Assembly: GCA_030429625.1 (NCBI GenBank)
Contig: JAUIFA010000001.1
Span: 285,306 to 349,305 of the forward strand
Length of the DNA: 64,000 nt
Direction of reading: 5' to 3'
Source of the DNA: Alphaproteobacteria bacterium
GTDB taxonomy: Bacteria > Pseudomonadota > Alphaproteobacteria > Rickettsiales > UBA8987
Every line of letters begins with the position of its first letter. The stretch's first letter is position 1. Of the stretch, positions 15,991-24,505 are shown piece after piece. The position numbers and the translations under genes were made by a program. The notes beneath the pieces were generated by a model. That model saw nothing but the letters and a program-made list of their open reading frames with translations. It was not told the DNA's origin and searched no databases.

Positions 15991-16755
15991 TTAATCTTTC
16001 AGTCGATAATAATAAATCAAAGACATAGGAATGGTTGAAATATACCATATACCAAGCCCTATCATGGTGAGCCATGGCTCGGTGAAGGCAAAGACCGCCA
16101 AAAGTGATACCAAAACCAGCACCAGAGAAGAATATTTTTTCATAATGGTGATTTTCTTAAAGGAGAAAGTGGGCAGGCGACTGGCCATCAACACCGCAAT
16201 AAAAGAAGAATACAGCACCACAAATACCGGATGTGAGGTAAAAATAAGCGCGCTGTAAATATCGGTATATTCCTCACGAAAGGCAAAGTCTACCCCCATA
16301 GGGGCAAGAGTCAACATGGCTCCGGCAGGAGCAGGAATTCCCGTGAAAAAGCGCGCCGCCCATGCCGGTTTTTCTTCACCGTCCAAATCAGAATTAAAGC
16401 GCGCCAAGCGAATGGCACAACACACCACAAAAAACAATACCATAGCCCAACCAAACCCTTTTAACTGGTGTGTTGACCACAGATAGAGGATAAACGGTGG
16501 TGCTACGCCAAAATTGATAAAATCTGCCAGTGAATCAAGCTGTGCGCCAAATTTGCTTGTGGCGTTTAACATACGCGCGACCCGTCCGTCCAGCCCGTCA
16601 AAGATGGAGGCGATGATGATAAAAGCGGCGGCATATTTCCATTGGCCAATCATGGCAAATTTTATAGCAGAAAGGCCAAGGCACAATCCCATGATGGTAA
16701 TCATGTTGGGGACCAATCTGCCAATGGATACAGAACGTTCTTCTTTCTTGGGCAT
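15991..16755 (-). CDS. pssA: CDP-diacylglycerol-serine O-phosphatidyltransferase
   Basis: 254 residues, polytopic. The CDP-alcohol phosphotransferase motif is complete: DGLDGRVAR...GAQLDSLAD. It makes phosphatidylserine from CDP-diacylglycerol and serine at the inner membrane. It follows psd by 18 bases on the same strand, so both steps to phosphatidylethanolamine are made from one operon. Confidence 0.95.
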   Translation of the reverse strand: MPKKEERSVSIGRLVPNMITIMGLCLGLSAIKFAMIGQWKYAAAFIIIASIFDGLDGRVARMLNATSKFGAQLDSLADFINFGVAPPFILYLWSTHQLKGFGWAMVLFFVVCCAIRLARFNSDLDGEEKPAWAARFFTGIPAPAGAMLTLAPMGVDFAFREEYTDIYSALIFTSHPVFVVLYSSFIAVLMASRLPTFSFKKITIMKKYSSLVLVLVSLLAVFAFTEPWLTMIGLGIWYISTIPMSLIYYYRLKD

Positions 16756-16773
16756 AATATGAGCCTATGTTGA

Positions 16774-17502
16774 TTAATCTGCGCGCGCAGTACGAGGTTT
16801 CTCTTTGCTTTTTAAATCGGCAACCACCGTTTCTCCACCAACAGTAATTTGACCCACACTCACCAAGGGGTTCACACCTTTGGGAAGGTAAATATCACAG
16901 CGACTACCAAAACGGATAATGCCATACCGTTCGCCGGCTTTAACTTCTTGACCTCGGCCAAGATAACATTTTATTCGACGTGCTACTAAACCAGCAATCT
17001 GTACAAAGACAACCTGCTTGCCATCCTCTGTTTCTAACACAACAGATTGGCGTTCATTTTCTTCGCTGGCTTTATCCATATCAGCATTGAAGAACGCGCC
17101 AGGGCGGTAGTGAACGGTAGTAATTTTCCCGTCAATGGGCACTCTTTGCACATGAACATTGAACACATTGAGAAAGATGCTGATGCGAGTTAACTCTTCG
17201 TCTTCCAACTCCAATTCTGCTGGAGGAGCAACTTTCTCAATCTTCTGAACCACGCCATCGCCTGTGGCAAGAATTAGCCCGGCTCTTTGTGGTGGATAGC
17301 GCACGGGATCACGGAAGAAGTAAGTGCACCACGCGGTTAAAACCACACCGATACACCCCAGAGCAGCAGCACCTACCCAAAATAGAAGTACGGTAACCAC
17401 TAAAAACGCAAAGATAAAAATCTTGCCCTCATGATGGATGCGGAAGTCCATATCCATTACTGATCTTTTTACATCCAACATAATATCTTTTATATTATCC
17501 AT
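16774..17502 (-). CDS. psd: Phosphatidylserine decarboxylase proenzyme
   Basis: 242 residues, the short type. An N-terminal membrane hairpin (about 28-58) and the self-cleavage site 'RFGSRCD', in which the serine becomes the pyruvoyl cofactor. 'PIDGKITTVHYRPGAFFNA' and 'VHVQRVP' are typical. It produces phosphatidylethanolamine. First gene of the psd-pssA operon. Confidence 0.95.
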   Translation of the reverse strand: MDNIKDIMLDVKRSVMDMDFRIHHEGKIFIFAFLVVTVLLFWVGAAALGCIGVVLTAWCTYFFRDPVRYPPQRAGLILATGDGVVQKIEKVAPPAELELEDEELTRISIFLNVFNVHVQRVPIDGKITTVHYRPGAFFNADMDKASEENERQSVVLETEDGKQVVFVQIAGLVARRIKCYLGRGQEVKAGERYGIIRFGSRCDIYLPKGVNPLVSVGQITVGGETVVADLKSKEKPRTARAD

Positions 17503-17689
17503 ATTCTGCCCTTGTATTTGCCCATATTTATCTGCAAATATTAAAATATTACTTATTGGTGTTTTAATAATGTAATTTATGGAAATAATAAAGAAGTAAT
17601 TGTGAAAAAGGGCTATATTGTTGGTTGCTAAAGCCGATAAAGACCCTTAAGATTGCAGCTGATTTTAATTTTGGGAAGTGATAAATAAT

Positions 17690-19099
17690 ATGTCTGAGAA
17701 ATACGATATAGCAATCATTGGTGGCGGCCCCGGTGGTTATGTTGCGGCAATCCGTGCGGCACAATTGGGCAGGAACGTTGTGGTAATTGAGGCCAATCAT
17801 TTGGGCGGGATTTGTCTGAATTGGGGCTGTATCCCCACAAAAGCACTGCTGCGTTCGGCTGAGATTTACCATCTTATGAACCATGGTTCTGATTATGGCA
17901 TCAAGGCAAAAGACGTATCGTTTGATTTTAAAAAGATCATTCAACGTTCGCGTGATGTATCAAAACAGCTTGCTGACGGAGTAACACACCTTTTGAAAAA
18001 AAACAAAGTGAACGTCGTTGATGGTTATGGAACTTTAAACGGTAAAAACTCCATCATTGTCCGTCAATCTTCTGACAAAAAGAGCAAAATAATTGCCGAG
18101 ATTGAGGCCGATCATATCATTCTGGCTACCGGAGCTAGGGCACGCTCTTTGCCTGGTTTAGAGCCAGATGGTAAACTTATCTGGGATTATAAAACTGCTA
18201 TGACCCCTGATAGTTTGCCAAAGTCGTTGCTTGTGGTTGGTAGCGGGGCAATCGGCATAGAATTTGCTAACTTTTACCATGCCTTAGGTGTGGACGTGAC
18301 AGTGGTAGAAGTGGTGGATCGTATTATGCCGGTGGAGGATGAAGAAATATCCGCAATGGCACAAAAACGATTTGAATCTGCTGGCATAAAAATTAAGACG
18401 GGCACAACGGTCAGTGCCATTAAGAAAGGTAAAAACAATATTACAGCAACTCTTAAAAAAGATGAAAAATCAGAAGAGCAAAAATTTGACCGTGCGATTA
18501 TGGCCGTGGGGATTGTACCCAACAGTGAAAATATCGGCCTTGAAACGGTTAATGTTACGTTGGATCGTGGGCATATTGTCACCGATAAATGGTGCATGAC
18601 ATCCGAAGAAGGCATTTATGCTCTCGGTGATGTTGCCGGTGCGCCATGGTTGGCACACAAAGCCAGTCATGAGGGAATTGTGTGCGTTGAAAAAATTGCT
18701 GGCAAGGGCGATGTGCATCCGATGAAAAAAGAGAATATTCCGGGATGCACCTATTCCAACCCACAAGTTGCCAGTGTTGGTTTGACAGAAAAACAAGCGC
18801 AAGAACAAGGGCACAGTATTAAAGTGGGTAGATTTCCGTTTATCGGTAATGGGAAAGCCATTGCGTTGGGAGAGCCTGAGGGGTTGGTAAAAACTATCTT
18901 TGATAAAAATACCGGTGAGCTGCTTGGTGCACATATGATTGGTGCGGAAGTTACGGAGTTGATTCAGGGCTTTGTCATAGGCAAAACCATGGAAGCCACC
19001 GAAGAAGATTTTATCCATTCAATATTTCCTCATCCAACATTGTCTGAGATGATGCATGAATCCGTGTTGGACGCGTTTGGCAGGGCTATACATTTTTAG
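17690..19099 (+). CDS. lpdA: Dihydrolipoyl dehydrogenase
   Basis: 469 residues from the ATG at 17690 (an in-frame GTG at 17678 is less likely because it lies inside the GGGAAG ribosome-binding site). FAD site 'IIGGGPGGYVAAIRAAQLG', redox disulfide 'GGICLNWGCIPTK', NAD site 'GSGAIGIEFANF', and C-terminal 'HPTLSEMMHES' with the catalytic His-Glu. E3 subunit of 2-oxoacid dehydrogenase complexes; no E1/E2 genes are nearby, but lipA lies 1.3 kb downstream, so lipoate synthesis and use are loosely clustered. Confidence 0.97.
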   Translation: MSEKYDIAIIGGGPGGYVAAIRAAQLGRNVVVIEANHLGGICLNWGCIPTKALLRSAEIYHLMNHGSDYGIKAKDVSFDFKKIIQRSRDVSKQLADGVTHLLKKNKVNVVDGYGTLNGKNSIIVRQSSDKKSKIIAEIEADHIILATGARARSLPGLEPDGKLIWDYKTAMTPDSLPKSLLVVGSGAIGIEFANFYHALGVDVTVVEVVDRIMPVEDEEISAMAQKRFESAGIKIKTGTTVSAIKKGKNNITATLKKDEKSEEQKFDRAIMAVGIVPNSENIGLETVNVTLDRGHIVTDKWCMTSEEGIYALGDVAGAPWLAHKASHEGIVCVEKIAGKGDVHPMKKENIPGCTYSNPQVASVGLTEKQAQEQGHSIKVGRFPFIGNGKAIALGEPEGLVKTIFDKNTGELLGAHMIGAEVTELIQGFVIGKTMEATEEDFIHSIFPHPTLSEMMHESVLDAFGRAIHF

Positions 19100-19141
19100 T
19101 TGGACATGCTATTATGGCATAACTGGATGGAAGAGGATAAA

Positions 19142-19780
19142 ATGCGCTATATTCATATTTTACTTATGTTAGTTGGGTTGTTTCTTTCCAATATTTCCTA
19201 TGCTCAGTACAATTCTGGGGTAAATGTTGATCCTATGTGTTATAGCGACTGCCTAACAAGTGGGGTCATGAAGAGTCAGGCGAAGGGGGATGAAGGACAG
19301 TTGAATTATCTATGTTCTAAAAAATGTAATACCTACAGTAAATATGGGGATGACACATACAGTGATCAAGAAAAACAAGAGAATAAAAAAGATTACATAA
19401 AAGAATATGGTTTAGACTATGGGCAGGGTCACAATGTTGGAACGTATAATTTATACGGCAAATCTCTAGGTGATAAACCGCTTTCAGAGAAAAAACCTTA
19501 CGAAATGACCCTAGAGGAATACGTAACGGAAAATCCTCATTCAGAATCCTATTACGACAGCATCAAAGCTCATCGTGAATGTTATAAAAATTGTTTGCGT
19601 GGGTATAATTATGAAGAATGTGATCGCAAATGTAATGCGCCGAAGCAGGACTGCATCATGAAATGCGTTAACATTGAAGAGAAACCTCAGCACATATGCC
19701 ATGAGAGGTGCGGCAGTGACAAATTTTATGAAGAAAATAAAAAGAAATATGATTATAGAAAGGGCATGCCCATAGAATAG
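19142..19780 (+). CDS. Secreted cysteine-rich protein with twin-CX3C motifs (1)
   Basis: 212 residues from the ATG at 19142, which has GAAGAGG before it. A signal peptide (ends ISYAQ) is followed by three twin-CX3C units: C-x3-C-x20-C-x3-C near the N-terminus, C-x3-C-x8-C-x3-C (CYKNC...CDRKC) and C-x3-C-x10-C-x3-C (CIMKC...CHERC). The region between is acidic and lysine-rich. Paired CX3C segments form a disulfide-locked helical hairpin in other proteins; here that would be periplasmic or extracellular. No named family recognised. The next gene carries the same motif. Confidence 0.8.
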   Translation: MRYIHILLMLVGLFLSNISYAQYNSGVNVDPMCYSDCLTSGVMKSQAKGDEGQLNYLCSKKCNTYSKYGDDTYSDQEKQENKKDYIKEYGLDYGQGHNVGTYNLYGKSLGDKPLSEKKPYEMTLEEYVTENPHSESYYDSIKAHRECYKNCLRGYNYEECDRKCNAPKQDCIMKCVNIEEKPQHICHERCGSDKFYEENKKKYDYRKGMPIE

Positions 19781-19784
19781 AAGG

Positions 19785-20387
19785 ATGAATATGTTGATAC
19801 GGTTGTTGGTACTGTTGCTTCTTTTATTTCCATTTGAGAGTGAGGCTTCTAAATGGGATTGTTTTTCCAATTGTATGAAGGGTGGAAAGAAATATCCGGC
19901 CGAATGCAATGAAAAATGCATAGAGCAGAATAATAAAATTCAAAGCCGACAAAATAGCTATGGCTATGGTTATGGCACTCAGGCGGGTCAATATAGCGGG
20001 GATGCCCGCTATCCTGATGAGAACGAACAGCGCCGTGAAAAACAACGATGTGTGTATGAGTGTATTTCTTCTGGTGGTAGTACGGCCGATTGTGATAGTA
20101 AATGCACTCCGCAGATCAATGGGAACAATTATGATAACTCTAATCTACCAGCGCAAGGGCAGTATTATCCCGACAACACGCAGCAATGGAATAACACTGC
20201 GCCCCAAAATGTTCCCTATGGTGGTTATCAACAGGGCTATGGTGGCAACATGCCTATGTCACCAAACGCTATTGGCACAGCGCCAGTGGGTGGTGGTGAA
20301 TTTAACAATGTCGATTTTACATGCTTTAAGAGCTGCCGAATGCAAAATACCGATTATCAAACCTGCAAACAAATTTGTGCCAAATAA
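19785..20387 (+). CDS. Secreted cysteine-rich protein with twin-CX3C motifs (2)
   Basis: 200 residues starting 4 bases after the previous gene. A signal peptide (ends FESEA) is followed by three twin-CX3C units: CFSNC...CNEKC, CVYEC...CDSKC and, at the extreme C-terminus, CFKSC...CKQIC, all with 9 residues between the two CX3C halves. The linkers are low-complexity, rich in Gly, Tyr, Gln and Asn. The architecture suggests small helical-hairpin beads on a flexible chain. Function unknown. Confidence 0.8.
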   Translation: MNMLIRLLVLLLLLFPFESEASKWDCFSNCMKGGKKYPAECNEKCIEQNNKIQSRQNSYGYGYGTQAGQYSGDARYPDENEQRREKQRCVYECISSGGSTADCDSKCTPQINGNNYDNSNLPAQGQYYPDNTQQWNNTAPQNVPYGGYQQGYGGNMPMSPNAIGTAPVGGGEFNNVDFTCFKSCRMQNTDYQTCKQICAK

Positions 20388-20398
20388 GGCAATATCAG

Positions 20399-21343
20399 AT
20401 GAAAGAAGAATTACGACGCAAGCGCCACCCGGAAAAACAGAAAAATCCGGATCAGAAATCACCACCGCGGCCAGACTGGCTACGGGTGAAGGCACCCACT
20501 TCGCTGGAATATAAAGCCACTGAAAAGATTGCTAGGGAAAATAAGCTGGTCACGGTGTGCGAAGAAGCCGCTTGCCCCAATATTGGGGAGTGTTGGAAGA
20601 AAAAACATGTCACGGTGATGATTCTTGGCTCGGTGTGTACACGCGCCTGTGCCTTTTGTAATGTGGCTACGGGAAGACCAGATTTGCTCGATCCACATGA
20701 GCCGGATAATGTTGCCAATACAGCAGTGAAGCTTGGGTTGGAGCATATGGTGATCACTTCAGTGGATCGTGATGATCTGCCCGATGGTGGTGCACAGCAT
20801 TTTGCCCAGTGCATTAAAAAAGTGCGCCAACGCTCTCCCAAAACCACCATTGAGGTGTTAACCCCTGATTTCCAGAAAAAAGGTGATGCGTGGCAGATTG
20901 TGGTCGATGCTAAACCAGATGTGTTTAACCATAACATGGAAACCGTGGCACGGCTTTATCCATCCATTCGCCCTTACGCTAAATATTTTGGCTCGCTGCA
21001 ACTTTTGGCGCAGGCAAAGTTGCGTGATCCTGAAATCTTTACCAAATCAGGGATTATGGTAGGATTGGGAGAAACTAAGGAAGAGGTCTTCCAGATTATG
21101 GACGACATGCGCAGCGCAGACGTGGACTTTATCACCATTGGACAATATCTTCAGCCTACGCCAAAACATGCGGTGGTAGATCGCTATGTGACACCGGAAG
21201 AATTTAAGGAATACGAATCAACGGCACGCAAAAAAGGCTTTTTAATGGTTTCTGCCAAACCATTAACACGCTCAAGTTATTTAGCGGGCGACGATTTTTC
21301 CCTGTTACAAAAAGCCAGAAAAGCGCAATTGGCGGCAAAATAA
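20399..21343 (+). CDS. lipA: Lipoyl synthase
   Basis: 314 residues from the ATG at 20399 (AAGG upstream). Radical SAM enzyme inserting two sulfurs into octanoyl groups. Both cluster sites are visible: auxiliary '[12 protein letters not shown]' and radical SAM 'CTRACAFC'. The C-terminal '[10 protein letters not shown]' contains the auxiliary-cluster serine ligand. It starts 11 bases after the twin-CX3C gene. Confidence 0.97.
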   Translation: MKEELRRKRHPEKQKNPDQKSPPRPDWLRVKAPTSLEYKATEKIARENKLVTVCEEAACPNIGECWKKKHVTVMILGSVCTRACAFCNVATGRPDLLDPHEPDNVANTAVKLGLEHMVITSVDRDDLPDGGAQHFAQCIKKVRQRSPKTTIEVLTPDFQKKGDAWQIVVDAKPDVFNHNMETVARLYPSIRPYAKYFGSLQLLAQAKLRDPEIFTKSGIMVGLGETKEEVFQIMDDMRSADVDFITIGQYLQPTPKHAVVDRYVTPEEFKEYESTARKKGFLMVSAKPLTRSSYLAGDDFSLLQKARKAQLAAK

Positions 21344-21369
21344 TTAACATAGTAATGTGCCCCAAATCA

Positions 21370-21378
21370 TGGTATAAT
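21370..21378 (+). promoter_or_regulatory. Extended -10 promoter of prepilin gene
   Basis: TGGTATAAT (TGn followed by a perfect TATAAT) lies 24 bases ahead of the prepilin ATG, with AAGGGG between them. No good -35 at standard spacing. The 16 bases ATAATGTTACTGTTTT from 21374 recur exactly at 52086-52101 before another small gene. Confidence 0.5.
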
Positions 21379-21401
21379 GTTACTGTTTTAAAGGGGATTA
21401 T

Positions 21402-22187
21402 ATGAAAAGAAATTCAGGCTTTACACTGGTAGAACTCTCTATTGTTTTGGTTATTATTAGTTTGATTACTGGAGCAATTGTCTCTGGTAGAGAAATGATC
21501 CACACGGCGCGCTTGAACAGTGTGATGGTAGATTTTAATAAATACCAAACCGCCTATAATACTTTCTCCGCCAAATATGATGCCTTGCCGGGGGATTTTG
21601 ATGAAGCGTCGGATTATTGGCCGGGGGAATCCTATGATGGGGATGGGAACGGTTATATTTGTACATTTGCGGGTGATGTGTCTACATGGAATGAGGCTGT
21701 AAACTTTTTTAATCATCTTTATCAAGCAGGGATGATAGAGGGCTATTACAAAAGATGGACAGGTGCGTTTCTGCCTGCTGATAAAGACAATCTTATTCCA
21801 AGTAAGCAAATTGGTCGCTCTGCCTTTTACCCGTGGTGCGCTGGGCTGAAAGTGCTTTTCTTTACGGGGGCAAGCCACGGTTTATATACTGCCGCAGATG
21901 GCAATTATATGGTGTTTGGTTATGATTGGGTTAATGGCGCAAATTTTGTTGATAACCCACTTGCCCCCTCTGAGGCAAAAATGATTGATAAAAAAATGGA
22001 TGATGGTAAGCCGGGCACCGGGAAAATGGTGGTGTCGGGTAGCCCTATTCCGGCTTCGGCTTCAGGCAATTGTGCTTCCAGCCACTTGATTGGGGACATT
22101 GACACGGCCACGTATAACGTAGATGATAGTTTAGAGGATCTAATAGGTAACCCCATTAAATGCCGTCTTGGTATGGCATTGGATTAA
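21402..22187 (+). CDS. Type II/IV prepilin-like protein A
   Basis: 261 residues. Class III signal 'SGFTLVELSIVLVIISLI': prepilin peptidase cleaves after Gly6 and methylates Phe7; Glu11 is the +5 glutamate. After the helix: 'SGREMIHTARLNSV', 'KYDALPGDFDEASDYWP', a Ca-binding-like DGDGNG loop, 'KMIDKKMDDGKPGTGK', and a C-terminal two-cysteine segment. Four paralogues exist in this window. It is 3 bases from the next prepilin gene. No assembly ATPase, secretin or peptidase gene is nearby. Confidence 0.93.
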   Translation: MKRNSGFTLVELSIVLVIISLITGAIVSGREMIHTARLNSVMVDFNKYQTAYNTFSAKYDALPGDFDEASDYWPGESYDGDGNGYICTFAGDVSTWNEAVNFFNHLYQAGMIEGYYKRWTGAFLPADKDNLIPSKQIGRSAFYPWCAGLKVLFFTGASHGLYTAADGNYMVFGYDWVNGANFVDNPLAPSEAKMIDKKMDDGKPGTGKMVVSGSPIPASASGNCASSHLIGDIDTATYNVDDSLEDLIGNPIKCRLGMALD

Positions 22188-22190
22188 TAT

Positions 22191-22886
22191 ATGAAAAAAG
22201 CATCAGGTTTTACATTGGTAGAGCTTTCTATTGTTTTAGTAATTATTAGCCTTATTACTGGAGGGATTGTTTCCGGTAGGGAAATGATCCATACCGCTCG
22301 TTTAAACAGCGTGATGAACGATTATATTAAATACGAAACCGCCAACAACATGTTTCAAGCCAAATACGATGCCTTGCCGGGGGATTTTGATGAAGCGTCG
22401 GATTATTGGCCTTCGGACAGTTATAACGGAAATGGCGATGGGCTGGTGTATGGCGGGACAGAAAGAACCCTGTTTTTTAACCAACTGGCATTGGCAGGTT
22501 TTATTGAAGGAACCTATGATAGGACAAAGCAATTGGCTGTGATAGGAACAAGTCGTCCGGAAATGGCTCTTAAAGGTGTGGTGCCTACGGTTTTTAGTAG
22601 TGAGGCGCGGTATGAATTCACCAACACGGTGGTGGCAGGCTGGGCGTACGAGTTGTTGCTGTACAGCACGTATGAGGATTACGATGCCTATATTATGACC
22701 CCGGCAGATGCCAAGATGATTGATAAAAAAATGGACGACAGCATGCCTGGTACGGGAAAAGTGGTTGGTTATGGTAAACCTGGTCAAGCCTGTGCCGATA
22801 GCCATGCTTTGGGTGATATGTTAACCGCTGTTTACGATGTGGGTTCCAGCTCCAAAGCTTGTTCTCCCCTATACCATATGGATTAG
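22191..22886 (+). CDS. Type II/IV prepilin-like protein B
   Basis: 231 residues. The signal 'SGFTLVELSIVLVIISLI' is identical to that of the preceding gene, and 'KYDALPGDFDEASDYWP', an NGNGDG loop, 'KMIDKKMDDSMPGTGK' and a C-terminal Cys-x(n)-Cys are shared. The middle differs, so the pair arose by tandem duplication followed by divergence of the surface domain. Its stop overlaps the end of the convergent EI24 gene by 4 bases. Confidence 0.93.
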   Translation: MKKASGFTLVELSIVLVIISLITGGIVSGREMIHTARLNSVMNDYIKYETANNMFQAKYDALPGDFDEASDYWPSDSYNGNGDGLVYGGTERTLFFNQLALAGFIEGTYDRTKQLAVIGTSRPEMALKGVVPTVFSSEARYEFTNTVVAGWAYELLLYSTYEDYDAYIMTPADAKMIDKKMDDSMPGTGKVVGYGKPGQACADSHALGDMLTAVYDVGSSSKACSPLYHMD

Positions 22887-23539
22887 GTATGCTTGGCAAT
22901 GCCGTGATAGAGATGCACCATAAACACGGTGGCCAAAATGGGCGTGATCAAATTGAGGATCGGCACCATAAAACTGCCAATGATAATTAGTCCACCCATA
23001 AGCAGTTTGGTGCGTTGGCCTTTGCGTAATTGGCGCATTTCTTTGTGGTTATGGTAACGCAAGGCGATGATCTCAAAATATTCCCTGCCATAGAGATAAC
23101 CATTAACCACAAAATATAGCACTTGTCCTAACACCGGGAACAGGTAAAATGGAAAGATTAAAATATTGAGTATTAAACTAACCAACACAAATTTTATCGT
23201 CGGGTAAATAATACGCCAAAAACTGGCCTCCCGCACCTCTGAAGCATCCAAATAATGTTTGGCCTCCATGTGAGAAGCAACTTTATCCAAAAATAACAGG
23301 CTGATAAGCGGAAAGGTTAATGGAAAAAGAAAATAGCCGATAAAGATAGCCAAGGCTGCTCCCAGCCAACCAAACAACCAGTCATAAAGAAATCCATACA
23401 GATATTGCTGGGCAAGATGGTCAATGGCAGCCACAAACGCCCCAAAAAATAGCAGGCTGATCAGGCTGCAGAGAAAGACAATCTTCCAAAAATAACGGTC
23501 TTCCAACGCACGGAGGGATTTTGCCAGTGCCTTAATCAT
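22883..23539 (-). CDS. EI24/CysZ-like membrane protein
   Basis: 218 residues, polytopic. 'LFPLTFPLISLLFLDKVASHME', 'FPVLGQVLYFVVNGYLYGREYFE' and an aromatic helix before 'RYHNHKEMRQLRKGQR' are typical of the EI24 domain family, to which CysZ sulfate permeases belong. Alphaproteobacterial EI24 proteins are mostly uncharacterised, so sulfate transport is not claimed. Its start overlaps the stop of the CDGSH gene (ATGA). Confidence 0.85.
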   Translation of the reverse strand: MIKALAKSLRALEDRYFWKIVFLCSLISLLFFGAFVAAIDHLAQQYLYGFLYDWLFGWLGAALAIFIGYFLFPLTFPLISLLFLDKVASHMEAKHYLDASEVREASFWRIIYPTIKFVLVSLILNILIFPFYLFPVLGQVLYFVVNGYLYGREYFEIIALRYHNHKEMRQLRKGQRTKLLMGGLIIIGSFMVPILNLITPILATVFMVHLYHGIAKHT

Positions 23540-23781
23540 AACTCTTTATGACTTCCATCACATAAGGGCGGTGTTTTTGATTTGTGGCACCAACAAAAAG
23601 ATACAACTTTGTTAGTCTCGGCTTCATAGCGCACCGGGTTAAACTCACTACCAGAATGTGATCCGTCACAAAAAGGGGCGTTTTTGCTTTTGCCACAGGC
23701 ACACCAGAAATAGGTTTTTCCTGCTTCCACTTCCACCATGTAATAGGCTTTTTCTGGTGGGGATTTAAGTATTTTGCTCAT
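23536..23781 (-). CDS. Double CDGSH iron-sulfur protein
   Basis: 81 residues with two CDGSH zinc-finger-like 2Fe-2S motifs: 'CACGKSKNAPFCDGSH' and 'CWCHKSKTPPLCDGSH', each giving three cysteines and one histidine. This is the two-domain, mitoNEET-inner-type prokaryotic form. A redox or cluster-transfer role is known for the family. Coupled to the EI24 gene by a 4-base overlap. Confidence 0.95.
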   Translation of the reverse strand: MSKILKSPPEKAYYMVEVEAGKTYFWCACGKSKNAPFCDGSHSGSEFNPVRYEAETNKVVSFCWCHKSKTPPLCDGSHKEL

Positions 23782-23849
23782 AATATGCTTTCCATTACCT
23801 GTGTTACTTGTTAGAAGATAGACATACTATAATTATAAAATATAACAAG

Positions 23850-24440
23850 ATGTTTACAGGCATTATTACAGATATTGGCTCGGTCAAAGCCATCACCCCA
23901 CGGGAAAATGGACTCTGTGTAACCATTGCCACTGCCTATGACACGCATAATATGGCCATAGGATGTTCCATTTCCCATGATGGTGTGTGCCTCACTGTGG
24001 TGGAAAAAGGTGAGGGTGAATATAAAGTAGACGTGTCGGAAGAAACGCTCTCTTGCACCACGTTGGGTCATTGGCAGAAGGGGACAAAGGTGAATCTCGA
24101 ACATGCGTTGAAAGTAGGCGACGAACTGGGTGGTCATATGGTCTCTGGCCATGTGGATGGGTTTGGTGTTGTTAATGATATTGTACCAGTGGGCGATAAC
24201 ATTACATTAAAAATCACCGCGCCTGAACAATTAAAAAAATACATTGCTGCAAAAGGCTCTATTACGGTCAATGGAGTTTCACTAACGGTTAATAGGGTGG
24301 ACGGTAATAAACTCGAACTTAACATCATTGCTCATACCTTATCCCAAACCACATTGGGGGATTTGCAAATAGGCGATAAGGTCAACCTTGAAATTGATAT
24401 GGTGGCGCGTTATGTTTATCGGCTTAATCAATGCTCTTAA
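23850..24440 (+). CDS. ribE: Riboflavin synthase, alpha chain
   Basis: 196 residues from the ATG at 23850, giving the invariant MFTGII start. Two tandem lumazine-binding repeats, each with a 'G.S...DG.CLT' or 'GSITVNGVSLTV' element and an 'E..L.....G..VN.E' element. Converts two dimethylribityllumazines to riboflavin. First gene of the ribE-ribBA-ribH-nusB-thiL run; no FMN riboswitch consensus seen upstream. Confidence 0.96.
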   Translation: MFTGIITDIGSVKAITPRENGLCVTIATAYDTHNMAIGCSISHDGVCLTVVEKGEGEYKVDVSEETLSCTTLGHWQKGTKVNLEHALKVGDELGGHMVSGHVDGFGVVNDIVPVGDNITLKITAPEQLKKYIAAKGSITVNGVSLTVNRVDGNKLELNIIAHTLSQTTLGDLQIGDKVNLEIDMVARYVYRLNQCS

Positions 24441-24505
24441 TGGTTGAAATATAGGATTCTTTGCTCTATGGATAGCCACCGCAATAATGTGCAGGGAACA
24501 AAAAT

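Noticed and set aside
23782-23849. Possible FMN riboswitch before ribE
   Set aside because: The gap is only 68 bases and contains none of the conserved RFN-element blocks; the other rib loci also lack it.
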